This document shows positions 17,388-26,455 of a DNA stretch of 64,000 nt, piece after piece (position 1 is the first letter of the stretch; each line of letters begins with the position of its first letter). Origin of the DNA: Nitrospirales bacterium. Its GTDB lineage: Bacteria; Nitrospirota; Nitrospiria; Nitrospirales; UBA8639. A program made the position numbers and the translations under genes. The notes below the pieces were generated by a model that did not search any database, was not told the origin of the DNA, and saw only the letters and a list, made by a program, of their open reading frames with translations. The stretch spans positions 1 through 64,000 of the forward strand of contig JAJDBQ010000182.1 of assembly GCA_029261255.1 (NCBI GenBank), given 5' to 3'.

Positions 17388-18026
17388 ATGGAAAAATTCC
17401 AAAAATGTTGGCAAATCGGCGGGTTGATGTTCATTATGCTCCTCTTGAGCGGATGCTTTGGAGGACAATCCTCACCGGATTATTTTTATCGATTCAATGT
17501 GCCAGCGCCAGAAACAAAACTCAATCCGTCTCCCTTACAAGGCACACTTCAAGTCACACGACCCTGGGCAGATGCCCTCACGAGTGAACGCCATCTCGTC
17601 TATCGCAAGGATAACAATATTTCCCAGCTCAACCACCACGCATACCACCGTTGGATAGACTCACCGACATTGCTGTTACAACAAGAAATGACGCAGTACT
17701 TACGAAAGGCTGGACTCGCACAGCAGGTGGTAACCCCAGAAATTCGTGCGAAGGCGGACTACGCCTTATCATGTCGGATTGCTAGGCTTGAACGTGTACT
17801 CGATCAATCTCCTCGAGTGATCTTAGAACTTGAACTCGGGATCACCTCAATGAAAGATCGTCGCACTCTCTTGTTGCGGAACTATCGTGAAGAATATCCA
17901 ACCACAAATCTTGAAGTCGCGACTTCAATCAATGCTTACAATGAGGCCTTAGCAAATATCCTACAACGTTTCATTATCGACACATCACAACTCTCGTTCC
18001 TCAAACTTACCGACAGCAAATTGTAA
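17388..18026 (+). CDS. ABC-transport auxiliary lipoprotein (PqiC/YmbA-like)
   Basis: This 212-residue lipoprotein has a signal peptide ending in MLLLSGC and a mature region with the PqiC-family layout: YFYRFNVPAP, GTLQVTRPWADALTSERHLVYR, then a strand-rich end with NILQRFI. In PqiABC such lipoproteins sit in the outer membrane as the end point of the MCE tunnel. It starts 14 nt after mlaD and closes the operon, replacing the soluble MlaC and the OmpC-MlaA complex, neither of which is encoded here. Confidence 0.85.
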   Translation: MEKFQKCWQIGGLMFIMLLLSGCFGGQSSPDYFYRFNVPAPETKLNPSPLQGTLQVTRPWADALTSERHLVYRKDNNISQLNHHAYHRWIDSPTLLLQQEMTQYLRKAGLAQQVVTPEIRAKADYALSCRIARLERVLDQSPRVILELELGITSMKDRRTLLLRNYREEYPTTNLEVATSINAYNEALANILQRFIIDTSQLSFLKLTDSKL

Positions 18027-18063
18027 TCTCTTTATCTAGAATCTTATCTTTATTGGCAGGGCA

Positions 18064-19446
18064 TTAAGTGGAGGTTGAGGGCATCTTTTCTTGAGAAGGA
18101 ACCGGAAATTCAATTTCTACGTTTGTCCCTTTCCCCACTACACTGTGGATACGGAGTTGCCCATTCAGCAGTTGAACCAAATGTTTCACAATAGATAATC
18201 CCAGGCCAGTGCCTCCTTCTTCCCGAGATCGAGCACGATCCACACGGTAAAACCGTTCAGTAATACGCGGTAAGTCCGTTGATGGAATTCCCTGGCCCGT
18301 ATCTTTCACCTGCAAGACAAGGAATTTATCCAATCGTTGGACGTTAAGCGAAATACTCCCGCCATCAAACGAATACTTAATCGCATTGTCGACGAGATTT
18401 AGGAGAATTTGAACCACGCGATCTCTGTCGACCCACACTCGCACCTCTTCATCGATGTGGCTCATAAGATGAAGAGCCTTTTTCTGCGCCTGCGGTTGAA
18501 ACATTTCAGTCACCTCATCAACCACACTTTTTAAGTCTACGGCTTCACATCGTACAATCACCTTTCCCGATTCAATTTCAGAAAGACTGCGCAAATCATC
18601 GACCAATCGATTCAGTCGCTCGGCATGTTGATGTGCCACATGCACAAACTTACGGTTATTCGGTGTTTCCAGAGATGGTTCATCAATCAACGTCTCGAGG
18701 TACCCGATAATCGCCGCCAAAGGTGTTCGGAGCTCATGCGACACGTTATCAATGAATTCGGCCCGTACCTGTTCTAAACGCCGCAATTGTGTGACATCAT
18801 GTAACACCATCACACTGCCATTTTTCTGATTGGTCAGCGGAAACGGCAAACCATACACCTCGACGGTCATGCGAGTCGGCGCATGAAGATCAATTTCCAC
18901 GAATTGCCGTTCATGAATAGCCAGGTCTCGACTTCTTTCGACTAAGTCTGCTAATTCCTGATTGCGAACGACTTCCCATATGGACTGCCCTTGAAACTCG
19001 AGGTCATCAATTCCAAGAATCCGACAAGCACTGGCATTGGTGAACAACACTTGCCCGTGAGAGTCAAAGGCCACAACCCCTTCCACTAAATTTTGAACAA
19101 TGGATGAAATTTTGGTCCGCTCCTCTTCAAGATCACCCATGCGTCTACTTGTGAGATCAACCATCTGCTGAAAATCTGACCCCAAAGACTCAGGTGAGGA
19201 ATGGAGCATGGGTAGTCCTTCGGAGGAATTAGTAAGCTGCTGCAACTCCAGAAGGCCTGCCCGGATTATCTTTTCAGTATCAAAACTTTTCTTCCATGCC
19301 TTCGCTGTTGTCACATATGCTCCAGTCAGGAGAGCCATGCCCAGCAACCCTATTACCCATAATGACCACTCCCAGGTCAGACCTGCCCCAATGACTATCA
19401 TGGCGGCAATCATCCAACCCACCTGCACGGCAGGAGCATCACACAT
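18064..19446 (-). CDS. phoR: Phosphate regulon sensor histidine kinase
   Basis: A membrane kinase of 460 residues. I choose ATG 19446, about 10 nt after AAGGAG. Two adjacent N-terminal membrane helices are followed by a short linker, a PAS domain (VVAFDSHGQVLFTNASACRILG), HisKA with the phosphorylated His in NVSHELRTPLAAIIGY, and HATPase boxes LVDNAIKYS, DTGQGIP and GGTGLGLSIVKHL. The two-helix plus PAS plan is that of PhoR. It follows phoB by 29 nt, and the window also has the pst operon and phoU. Confidence 0.92.
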   Translation of the reverse strand: MCDAPAVQVGWMIAAMIVIGAGLTWEWSLWVIGLLGMALLTGAYVTTAKAWKKSFDTEKIIRAGLLELQQLTNSSEGLPMLHSSPESLGSDFQQMVDLTSRRMGDLEEERTKISSIVQNLVEGVVAFDSHGQVLFTNASACRILGIDDLEFQGQSIWEVVRNQELADLVERSRDLAIHERQFVEIDLHAPTRMTVEVYGLPFPLTNQKNGSVMVLHDVTQLRRLEQVRAEFIDNVSHELRTPLAAIIGYLETLIDEPSLETPNNRKFVHVAHQHAERLNRLVDDLRSLSEIESGKVIVRCEAVDLKSVVDEVTEMFQPQAQKKALHLMSHIDEEVRVWVDRDRVVQILLNLVDNAIKYSFDGGSISLNVQRLDKFLVLQVKDTGQGIPSTDLPRITERFYRVDRARSREEGGTGLGLSIVKHLVQLLNGQLRIHSVVGKGTNVEIEFPVPSQEKMPSTST

Positions 19447-19475
19447 GATTGGTTCGCTCCTTCGCACAGACAGAC

Positions 19476-20171
19476 TTATGAGTCCAGCTCAGCATCAAAA
19501 CGATAGCCCACGCCTTTCACCGTCACGACCCGCTTGTGTTCATTGCCGAGTTTTTCTCGGAGTCGACGGATGTGCACGTCCACCGTCCTCGATTCAATTT
19601 CGATCGCATTGGAATACCCCCACACCGTTTCCATAATCTGATCACGATTGAGCACACGCCCATTGACCTTCATGAGTCCGCATAATAAATCAAATTCTTT
19701 GACAGTCAGATCGACAACTTTTCCCTCAACCAATACTTGGTGTTTCCCCTCATCCACCACCAACGTTCCTATCTGCGTCACAGATGGAAGGTCTTGCGAC
19801 TGCCCTCGGCGCAACACAGCCTTCACCCTTGCCACAAGTTCTCGTGGGCTGAAGGGTTTCACCATATAATCATCGGCCCCCATTTCCAAGCCAACAATAC
19901 GATCCACCTCGTCCGCCTTGGCCGTCAGCATAATAATAGCGACCGACGCTGTCTTGGGGTCTGTCCGGAGCTTACGACACACCTCCAAGCCATCGACACC
20001 GGGCAACATTAGGTCGAGCACAATCAGATCAGGATGACGTTCTCTGGCAACTTGAAGCGCAGTTTCACCATCATGGGCCTCAAAACACTTGAGGCCTTCC
20101 TTTTCGAGGTGATACCGAACAAGTTCAACCAAATCCTTTTCATCATCGACGACTAACACAGTTGCTGCCAT
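19476..20171 (-). CDS. phoB: Phosphate regulon response regulator
   Basis: An OmpR/PhoB-class regulator of 231 residues. I start it at ATG 20171, behind GAGGAGA. The receiver carries VVDDEKDL, the phospho-acceptor in IVLDLMLPGVDG, and Lys in DDYMVKPFS. The winged-helix output (LTVKEFDLLCGLM, VDVHIRRLREKL, VRGVGYRF-type ending VKGVGYRFDAE) has normal length. It should bind the array upstream of pstS. It is co-directional with phoR and comes first in the pair. Confidence 0.95.
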   Translation of the reverse strand: MAATVLVVDDEKDLVELVRYHLEKEGLKCFEAHDGETALQVARERHPDLIVLDLMLPGVDGLEVCRKLRTDPKTASVAIIMLTAKADEVDRIVGLEMGADDYMVKPFSPRELVARVKAVLRRGQSQDLPSVTQIGTLVVDEGKHQVLVEGKVVDLTVKEFDLLCGLMKVNGRVLNRDQIMETVWGYSNAIEIESRTVDVHIRRLREKLGNEHKRVVTVKGVGYRFDAELDS

Positions 20172-20206
20172 ATACACTTCTCCTCAAGATTGTCTACTTG
20201 GAGCCA

Positions 20207-20358
20207 GTCGGACTTAGGAAGAATCAGCTGCAAAAGTGTCTAAGCGGTCAAGATTTCACCGATTTCTTAGACCACAGTCCCACTATGCGCCGGCGAAATC
20301 GTCAAAATCTATCCTCGCTCAGCCGTTTTTTTTTCGCTCTCGATTTCCTAAGTCCGAC
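20207..20358. repeat. 152-bp element with perfect 14-bp terminal inverted repeats
   Basis: GTCGGACTTAGGAA at 20207-20220 is matched by its exact complement at 20345-20358. A second inner inverted pair (GTCTAAG, 20238-20244, with CTTAGAC, 20266-20272) lies inside. There is no ORF. It stands between the phoB promoter region and the AAA-ATPase gene. The structure suggests a MITE or a mobile hairpin repeat; no second copy was noticed in this window. The remaining interval to 20845 has no supported gene. Confidence 0.6.
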
Positions 20359-20845
20359 AGACTCCTAGGGCTTTCTCTTCCTCACGACTAAAGGTTCAAG
20401 ATTGGCCCATTCGCGATATCGAGATTTCCCGAAATGGTGAGCCTTCGTCCGTATTCAGGAGACACCTTGCAATAATTTGGCGAGTCTATCCAAAGCTTCC
20501 ACCGTGAGACAAAGCTGACCAGATTGAACAAAAGAGTCAAGCCTTCTTCCTTTAAAGAAATCATTCACATGAGAACAGCAGTGATATTCACATCGTATGA
20601 TGTTGCCTTTAGTGAAAAAATCCTAGCATAGACAAGAAGAAGAAGTGAAAAAGATCAAAACAACACAGGATGCCAATACGAAAGATTCAGCTCTGCCAAG
20701 TTTGGAAAACTAACAAGAAGGGTTTCCGACCATCGACAGCATCCTGCTACTGGAAACGTGAGCGGATCAGATGGGAAGATTCCCATCCTTCCTTCCCTGG
20801 AAGTTTGGCGAATCATATCAGAAGCAAGAAAACAGTGAAACGCGA

Positions 20846-22243
20846 CTAACTTGAAGTCTGGTCGTATTCGCCTGCTTCCACAAAGAAATAGGTGTGACAA
20901 GCTCGATCAATGAACTTTTTTGATAGGACTGGAGGAACACTATTAAATTTCGCAATACTGACAATCTGTTCAATTAAATCCCGTGGATGACAACTCCGCA
21001 TATTGAGTTCATATTTTGCATAGATATCTGTCAAGAGATAGTCGACGGCCCCTTCATCAAATGGCACACCCTTTTTCGAACACACCTCTTCAAAAATCTG
21101 CTTAAAGCGTTCAGGAGTAGGATCGGCAATGTAAATTTTATTTCGAATACGACGAAGGAACGCTTCATCTGCAAGTTTCGCCGGCTCCAAATTCGTGGCA
21201 AACAACACGATCGTATCAAAGGGAAGTTGAAAGACTTTCCCTGTATGCAATGTCAGATAATCGACTCGTTTTTCCAAGGGCACAATCCACCGATTGAGCA
21301 AGTCTCTGGGACGGACCAACTGTCGACCAAAGTCATCAATCAAGAAGACCCCTCCATTCGCTTTGATATGAGGAGGCGCTTTGTAATATTTGGCAGAAGC
21401 ATTAAAGGCTAAATCAAGAGTCGCCAGCGTTAACTCACCACCAGCAAACTCAATTGGCCGTTTGCACAGCACCCAACGAGTATCAGATTCTTTTTTGGTT
21501 TCAATCAAGGACCGCGAAGCTTCTTGCGGTACGTCGACTTTCACATGCGTAATCGCATCATAGACTTGAATGATCTGCCCATCCACTTCCATGGCATAGG
21601 GAATGTACACTTCCCCTCCTCCTACCGCTTCCAACATTTTGCCAATGGCTTCAGCTAATACCGTTTTCCCATTTCCAGGAGGTCCGTAGAGGAACACAGC
21701 CCAACCAGAATTGACGGCTTCGCCAAGCTGATCCACTGTACCAGGGGTCAAAACTAAATGTTCCGTGGCATTCGTCACCGTCCGTCTATCGATCGTTAAC
21801 CCATTGACTGGCTGACTTTTTACCATCTCGATATAGGCCTGCAAGCTCACAGGTGCAGGCCCCACGTACCGACAGAGCTCCATATACCCCTTCGCTCGGT
21901 CACGCCCTGCATCAGTTAACACATACCGGAGCAATACCCCGAGTGATTCCCCGTGACCCTTCACTTCACAGTATTTTTCTTTTTGGATAAGCGTAAAGAG
22001 TTCCTTCATAACTCCATATGGCAACTTCATGATGTCCCCGGCTGTTCGCTCGGTCAGCTCTCCCTGCGTGAACAATGTTCGCACCAATAATTGCACGAGC
22101 ATTTCTTCTGGTACACCAGTTTCTGCAATAGTCGTTGGAGCTGTCAGAGTTCGCGTCTTTGGGGATTTTGAGGGAGTTTCATCAACGGTGGATTTCTCTT
22201 CGGTCGCATTCCCGTAATTCGGGATGGTGACGGTATCAATCAT
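20846..22243 (-). CDS. AAA+ ATPase, MoxR/secretion-associated type
   Basis: A cytosolic ATPase of 465 residues. A Pro/Thr-rich N-terminus leads to a helical region (about residues 45-135) and then an AAA+ core: Walker A YGPPGNGKTVLAEA, Walker B GGVFLIDDFGRQ, sensor-1 TIVLFATNLEP and an arginine-finger-like LRRIRNKI. A C-terminal lid domain follows. Homologous proteins are annotated as ATPases with chaperone activity associated with secretion or pilus loci, but no secretion genes are adjacent. The substrate is unknown. The start ATG 22243 has a GGAGAG site. Confidence 0.8.
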   Translation of the reverse strand: MIDTVTIPNYGNATEEKSTVDETPSKSPKTRTLTAPTTIAETGVPEEMLVQLLVRTLFTQGELTERTAGDIMKLPYGVMKELFTLIQKEKYCEVKGHGESLGVLLRYVLTDAGRDRAKGYMELCRYVGPAPVSLQAYIEMVKSQPVNGLTIDRRTVTNATEHLVLTPGTVDQLGEAVNSGWAVFLYGPPGNGKTVLAEAIGKMLEAVGGGEVYIPYAMEVDGQIIQVYDAITHVKVDVPQEASRSLIETKKESDTRWVLCKRPIEFAGGELTLATLDLAFNASAKYYKAPPHIKANGGVFLIDDFGRQLVRPRDLLNRWIVPLEKRVDYLTLHTGKVFQLPFDTIVLFATNLEPAKLADEAFLRRIRNKIYIADPTPERFKQIFEEVCSKKGVPFDEGAVDYLLTDIYAKYELNMRSCHPRDLIEQIVSIAKFNSVPPVLSKKFIDRACHTYFFVEAGEYDQTSS

Positions 22244-22426
22244 GCGTGCTCTCCTTTATTCTTTCCCCTTGAAGGATGGATAGGATAATTATTCATAAGT
22301 ATTTTTTCGCTATCATGAAAGTCGAAATCACTGTAAAATTTAAAAAACGGCTAAACACGTCGCAAGACCACACTCTTGCTTGGTTATGAAGTATCAATCC
22401 CACAGTCAATTGATCACGATATTGTG

Positions 22427-23947
22427 ATGATTATCTGGTCATTCCTTCTACTGATTTCTTTTACGTGGAGTTGCGCAGAAGCCCCATCCGAAAGCACCAT
22501 TCGCGTCGGGTTAGCCATTGCCCCGACTAACCTCGATCCGCGCTTAGCCACCGATGCGCCCTCCGCTCGAGTGAATCGACTCTTGTATGCTCGGCTAGTC
22601 GATTTCGCAGAAAATGCGACGCCCATACCAGCTCTCGCGACCTGGGAAACCATCGACCCCACTCATTATCGCTTTCATCTCATCGAACCCCGTCCCAGAT
22701 TCCCGGATGGGACCCTACTCTCGGCAAAAGACGTCCAGGAAACGTATGCATCTGTACTCGATCCAAACACGGCTTCGCCCCATCGTGGGCTATTCAAAAA
22801 CATCAGTCGAATACGCACACCCACAGAATCGATTATTGACTTCTACTTGTTACACCCAGATCCCTTATTTCCTAGCTACTTAGTTATCGGCATTCTGCCG
22901 GCAAACCTTATTGCAATGAAGCATCCGTTTCACGAGGATCCCGTAGGGAGCGGACCGTTTCTCTTCGAGCAAAGACCCGATGCCTCGCGACTCATTCTCA
23001 AGCGTCGTCACGATTCCCAACTCATTGAATTTGTGGCGGTTCCTGACCCCACGGTGCGCAGTCTGAAGTTATTGGCTGGTGAAGTGCATCTACTACAAAA
23101 TGATCTTCCACCAGAATTGGTGGCCTATCTGGCTAAAAACCCTTCCATTTCACTTCAGCACAAACAAGGGTCAAAATTTTCCTACATCGGCTTTAATCAT
23201 GAAGATCCGGTCGTCGGACAAAGCCTTGTGAGGAAAGCCATCGCTCATGCCATCAATCGTGAACAAATCATTCAGTATGCGCTAGGTGGACGAGCTCGAC
23301 TGGCTCAAGCGCTCTTTCCCCCAAACCATTGGGTCGGTGCCTCTCAGTTACAAGGCTATGACTATGACCCACCACGGGCACGAGAGCTGTTACGACAAGC
23401 TGGATTCACTGCGGAACGCTCACCCACACTGATTTATAAAACCTCGACAGACCCATTTCGATTACGATTAGCCACAATCGTTCAAGAGCAACTGCAACAG
23501 GTCGGTATTCACCTATCTATTCAGAGCCATGACTGGGGCACCTTTTATGGGGATATCAAAGCAGGAAATTTTCAAATGTATAGCCTGGCATGGGTCGGCC
23601 TTAAAACTCCCGATATCTTTCGACATGCCTTCCACAGTGAATCGGTCCCTCCACTCGGTGTCAATCGCGGACGGTATGCTGATCCATTGGCTGATACTCT
23701 GATTGCAAGGGCAGAAGGCACATCTGGCGAGAGCCAACAACAAAAAATCTATCGCTCATTGCAGGTACACTTATTAGAGACCCTCCCTTATGTTCCCCTC
23801 TGGTATGAGGAGAACGTCGCTCTTTCAAGCACGGCCATACGGGGCTATACACTCAGAACCGATGGCAATTTCGATGGCCTGTTTCACATTCAGTGGGCGA
23901 CAGCATCGACATTCCAGCCTAAAATCAAATGGCAAGCAGGTTCATGA
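22427..23947 (+). CDS. Peptide/nickel-type ABC transporter substrate-binding lipoprotein (family 5)
   Basis: The protein of about 506 residues begins with a hydrophobic signal (MIIWSFLLLISFTWSC) ending in a Cys, so it is probably a lipoprotein although the lipobox is imperfect. The mature part has the SBP-5 outline: NLDPRLATDAPS near the N-terminus, RFPDGTLLSAKDVQETYAS, VGSGPFLFEQ, VRKAIAHAINREQII and a C-terminal LLETLPYVPLWYEENVAL. It would capture peptides or related compounds for the two permeases that follow. The start is uncertain: ATG 22427, GTG 22424 or TTG 22376, none with a clear ribosome site. Confidence 0.88.
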   Translation: MIIWSFLLLISFTWSCAEAPSESTIRVGLAIAPTNLDPRLATDAPSARVNRLLYARLVDFAENATPIPALATWETIDPTHYRFHLIEPRPRFPDGTLLSAKDVQETYASVLDPNTASPHRGLFKNISRIRTPTESIIDFYLLHPDPLFPSYLVIGILPANLIAMKHPFHEDPVGSGPFLFEQRPDASRLILKRRHDSQLIEFVAVPDPTVRSLKLLAGEVHLLQNDLPPELVAYLAKNPSISLQHKQGSKFSYIGFNHEDPVVGQSLVRKAIAHAINREQIIQYALGGRARLAQALFPPNHWVGASQLQGYDYDPPRARELLRQAGFTAERSPTLIYKTSTDPFRLRLATIVQEQLQQVGIHLSIQSHDWGTFYGDIKAGNFQMYSLAWVGLKTPDIFRHAFHSESVPPLGVNRGRYADPLADTLIARAEGTSGESQQQKIYRSLQVHLLETLPYVPLWYEENVALSSTAIRGYTLRTDGNFDGLFHIQWATASTFQPKIKWQAGS

Positions 23948-24008
23948 GCGTCGCTCCTCCAGTTTGTCAGAAATTTCTCCCTGACCCAACATCAGCACGG
24001 ATTGGACC

Positions 24009-24938
24009 ATGTCACATTTCATATTGAAAAGAATCTTCAGTGCCCTCGTTGGATTACTTGGTGTGATCAGCCTCGTGTTTTTTCTGATTCACATGATTCC
24101 CGGTGATCCCATTGACGTCATGCTTGGCGAGTCAGCCCTCGCTGCCGATCGAGAGAGCTTACGCCAAGGATTAGGCTTACACCTCCCACTCTATGAACAA
24201 TGGTGGAATTATCTGACAGCACTAGTCCAAGCTGACTTTGGTCACTCCTTATTCTCCGGTCGTCCCATCGTCGACCTACTGCTTGAACGCATTCCTATCA
24301 CACTGCATCTCAGTATCGTTGCCCTAGCTATCGCCATCATCATTGCGCTACCACTTGGTCTGTTAGCAGCCACCCGCCAACATTCCATTTACGATTACGG
24401 CAGCATGGGCTTTGCTTTATTCGGGATGTCCATCCCTAATTTCTGGATGGGGCCTCTCTTGATTCTCGTAGGAGCCCTTTGGCTTGGCTGGTTTCCTGTG
24501 AGTGGGCGAGAAGGCTGGAATGCCGTGATTTTACCTGCGTTAACGCTGGGCACAGCGATGGCCGCCATACTGGCCAGAATGATTCGGAGCAGTCTCCTGG
24601 AAATTTTGGGAGAAGCCTTTCTCAGAACGGCTCGCGCCAAAGGTCTCTCATCTATACACGCCACCATTATCCATGCGCTGCCCAATGCGCTCTTACCGGT
24701 CCTGACGTTATTAGGTCTCCAATTGGGTGGTTTGCTCGGTGGTGCGGTGATAACCGAAACCGTGTTTGCTTGGCCCGGATTAGGACTCCTGATGATCGAA
24801 GCCATTCAGCAACGAGATTATCCCGTGGTACAAGCGGCCGTACTCTGCATCAGCATGACCTACATTGTCGTGAATCTCCTGACTGACCTGCTCTATGCCT
24901 GGCTGGATCCCCGCATTAATTGGCAAAACCCATCATGA
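24009..24938 (+). CDS. Peptide-type ABC transporter permease, DppB-like
   Basis: The 309-residue inner-membrane permease has the DppB/OppB layout: N-terminal helix (RIFSALVGLLGVISLVFFLIHM) with the family motif IPGDPIDVMLG, then LPLYEQWWNYL, and the coupling region EAFLRTARAKGLS. It ends in LLTDLLYAWLDPRI, as is usual for the family. It follows the binding protein by 61 nt and overlaps the second permease by 4 nt (ATGA). No ATPase gene of the system is found in the window. Confidence 0.92.
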   Translation: MSHFILKRIFSALVGLLGVISLVFFLIHMIPGDPIDVMLGESALAADRESLRQGLGLHLPLYEQWWNYLTALVQADFGHSLFSGRPIVDLLLERIPITLHLSIVALAIAIIIALPLGLLAATRQHSIYDYGSMGFALFGMSIPNFWMGPLLILVGALWLGWFPVSGREGWNAVILPALTLGTAMAAILARMIRSSLLEILGEAFLRTARAKGLSSIHATIIHALPNALLPVLTLLGLQLGGLLGGAVITETVFAWPGLGLLMIEAIQQRDYPVVQAAVLCISMTYIVVNLLTDLLYAWLDPRINWQNPS

Positions 24939-25741
24939 TGCGATTTTGGTTTCCATTAGGCATTCTCCTGACATGGGGTATCATGGCCATAGGCAGTCAC
25001 ATTCTTCCCCTCACACCCAACACCATTGACCTCACCCACATACTCATAGGGCCTAACCAGAGTTCTTGGTTGGGCTTTGATGAACTAGGGCGATCCATTG
25101 CAGATCGCCTCATCACAGGAGCAAGCACATCGTTTTTCGTCGCTCTCAGCGTCGTAGCATTGGGAATTCTGATTGGCGGTATCTTAGGGATCGCAAGCGG
25201 ATATTTCAGCGGATGGGTTGATCAGATCTTCGTTCGAATCGTCGACATCATGCTGGCCTTTCCTGGCCTTTTGCTGGCCATTGCTTTAGCCGGAGCCCTT
25301 GGACCTGGCATAGAAAATGTCATCTTGGCATTAGTGATTGTGGGATGGGTGGGATATGCACGCCTAGCGCGTGGGCAAGTCCTCGCGCTTAAGCATGCCG
25401 ATCATGTCATTGCCGCACAAGCCATGGGTGCCTCACCATGGCGCATCATGAGCAAGCACTTGCTTCCTCTTATCACGGCTCCTCTCATCATTGAGGCGAG
25501 CTTCGGCATTGCAGGCGCCATCATTGCCGAAGCGGGGTTGTCCTTCTTAGGTTTAGGGGTGCAGCCCCCTGAAGCCTCATGGGGCAGCATGATCCGCGAT
25601 GGCACTCGCTACATGCTCGTCGCACCGCATCTCGTGTTAATTCCTGGCCTCACACTCATGGCCGTCGTCCTCGCTGCAAACCTATTCGGCGACTGGCTCC
25701 GTGATTGGTTGGATGTAAAAGATCAGAAATTAATGAAATGA
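24935..25741 (+). CDS. Peptide-type ABC transporter permease, DppC-like
   Basis: The second permease of the importer has 268 residues from ATG 24935, which overlaps the dppB-like stop (ATGA). It has the DppC signatures WLGFDELGRSIADRLITGAS, VGWVGYARLARGQVLALK, AAQAMGASPWRIMSKHLLP and AEAGLSFLGLGVQPPEASWG. It is the last recognisable gene of the operon. The usual DppD/DppF ATPases are missing here and must be supplied from elsewhere if the system works. Confidence 0.92.
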   Translation: MMRFWFPLGILLTWGIMAIGSHILPLTPNTIDLTHILIGPNQSSWLGFDELGRSIADRLITGASTSFFVALSVVALGILIGGILGIASGYFSGWVDQIFVRIVDIMLAFPGLLLAIALAGALGPGIENVILALVIVGWVGYARLARGQVLALKHADHVIAAQAMGASPWRIMSKHLLPLITAPLIIEASFGIAGAIIAEAGLSFLGLGVQPPEASWGSMIRDGTRYMLVAPHLVLIPGLTLMAVVLAANLFGDWLRDWLDVKDQKLMK

Positions 25742-26455
25742 AAAAGGCAAAATTTCCACCTCTCCGGAGGAAAGCAACTAGCCATTTCTTTAGGAACGTA
25801 AAGAAGGTTCAAGCAAGAATTCTTCGCCATTTTTCCATAATCCATCGAGTGAGAGTAGGAATCTCAAAATTTTATCTTCCGCCGTCTTCTGAAATTGTTT
25901 CATACCCCCTAACCTCATTTCAGCCGAAAGATTCCTAGACATCATTTCTCGATATGAAGCCAACAAAACACAAAAGACTAAAAAGACGTCTCAATAGCAA
26001 GATTCACGATCTTGCCGATCTGCTTTGCAGTTCTATTCTTTACGAAATTTGATTGACCTCCTTGCCTGGAGAACATTCCGCTACTGACGTCGTGTAATGA
26101 ATTCCTTGAGAGCCTTTGTCACCATCTTTTCTTCGCGCAAAACCCTTCAGTCTTCAGAGTCTTATTTAAGAACGCAGGCTGTGGGCGTATCAGTCGATGA
26201 AGAATGTGATGAATCAACATTCTCAAGATGAAAAAATTTCTAGAAAATATGACGAAAAGGAAGGCTTGCGCTGAAGCGAAAAGATACCGAAACGTTAAAT
26301 TTCCTGATTCTCAATAATTCGTATAGCGTTCACAGCTCTCGCTGACAGACGTGAAGCATACAAGAATAGATGACTGCATACTTGTCACGTTTCTCCCCCT
26401 GCTTCACGTCTGACATTTGACGTCCATTCGTCTTCTAACTTATGGCTGCTTACTC
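25742..26455. other. 714-bp gene-free interval between convergent transcription units
   Basis: There is no supported gene. The interval holds a small hairpin (GCAAGAT...ATCTTGC, 25997-26015) and a larger inverted repeat near tal-pgi described separately. It separates the peptide-transport operon (plus) from tal-pgi (minus), so both units end here. Confidence 0.5.
26343..26415. repeat. Inverted repeat downstream of tal-pgi
   Basis: TGACAGACGTGAAGCA at 26343-26358 pairs, with one mismatch, with TGCTTCACGTCTGACA at 26400-26415. Between them GCATAC occurs twice and ACAAG/CTTGT forms an inner stem. It lies about 40 nt beyond the tal-pgi stop and may serve as a 3' end structure. Its style resembles the inverted repeat at 44949-45060. 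Confidence 0.55.

Noticed and set aside
20655-20900. 81-codon minus-strand ORF downstream of the AAA ATPase
   Set aside because: Overlaps the end of the ATPase gene in another frame and has no recognisable content.
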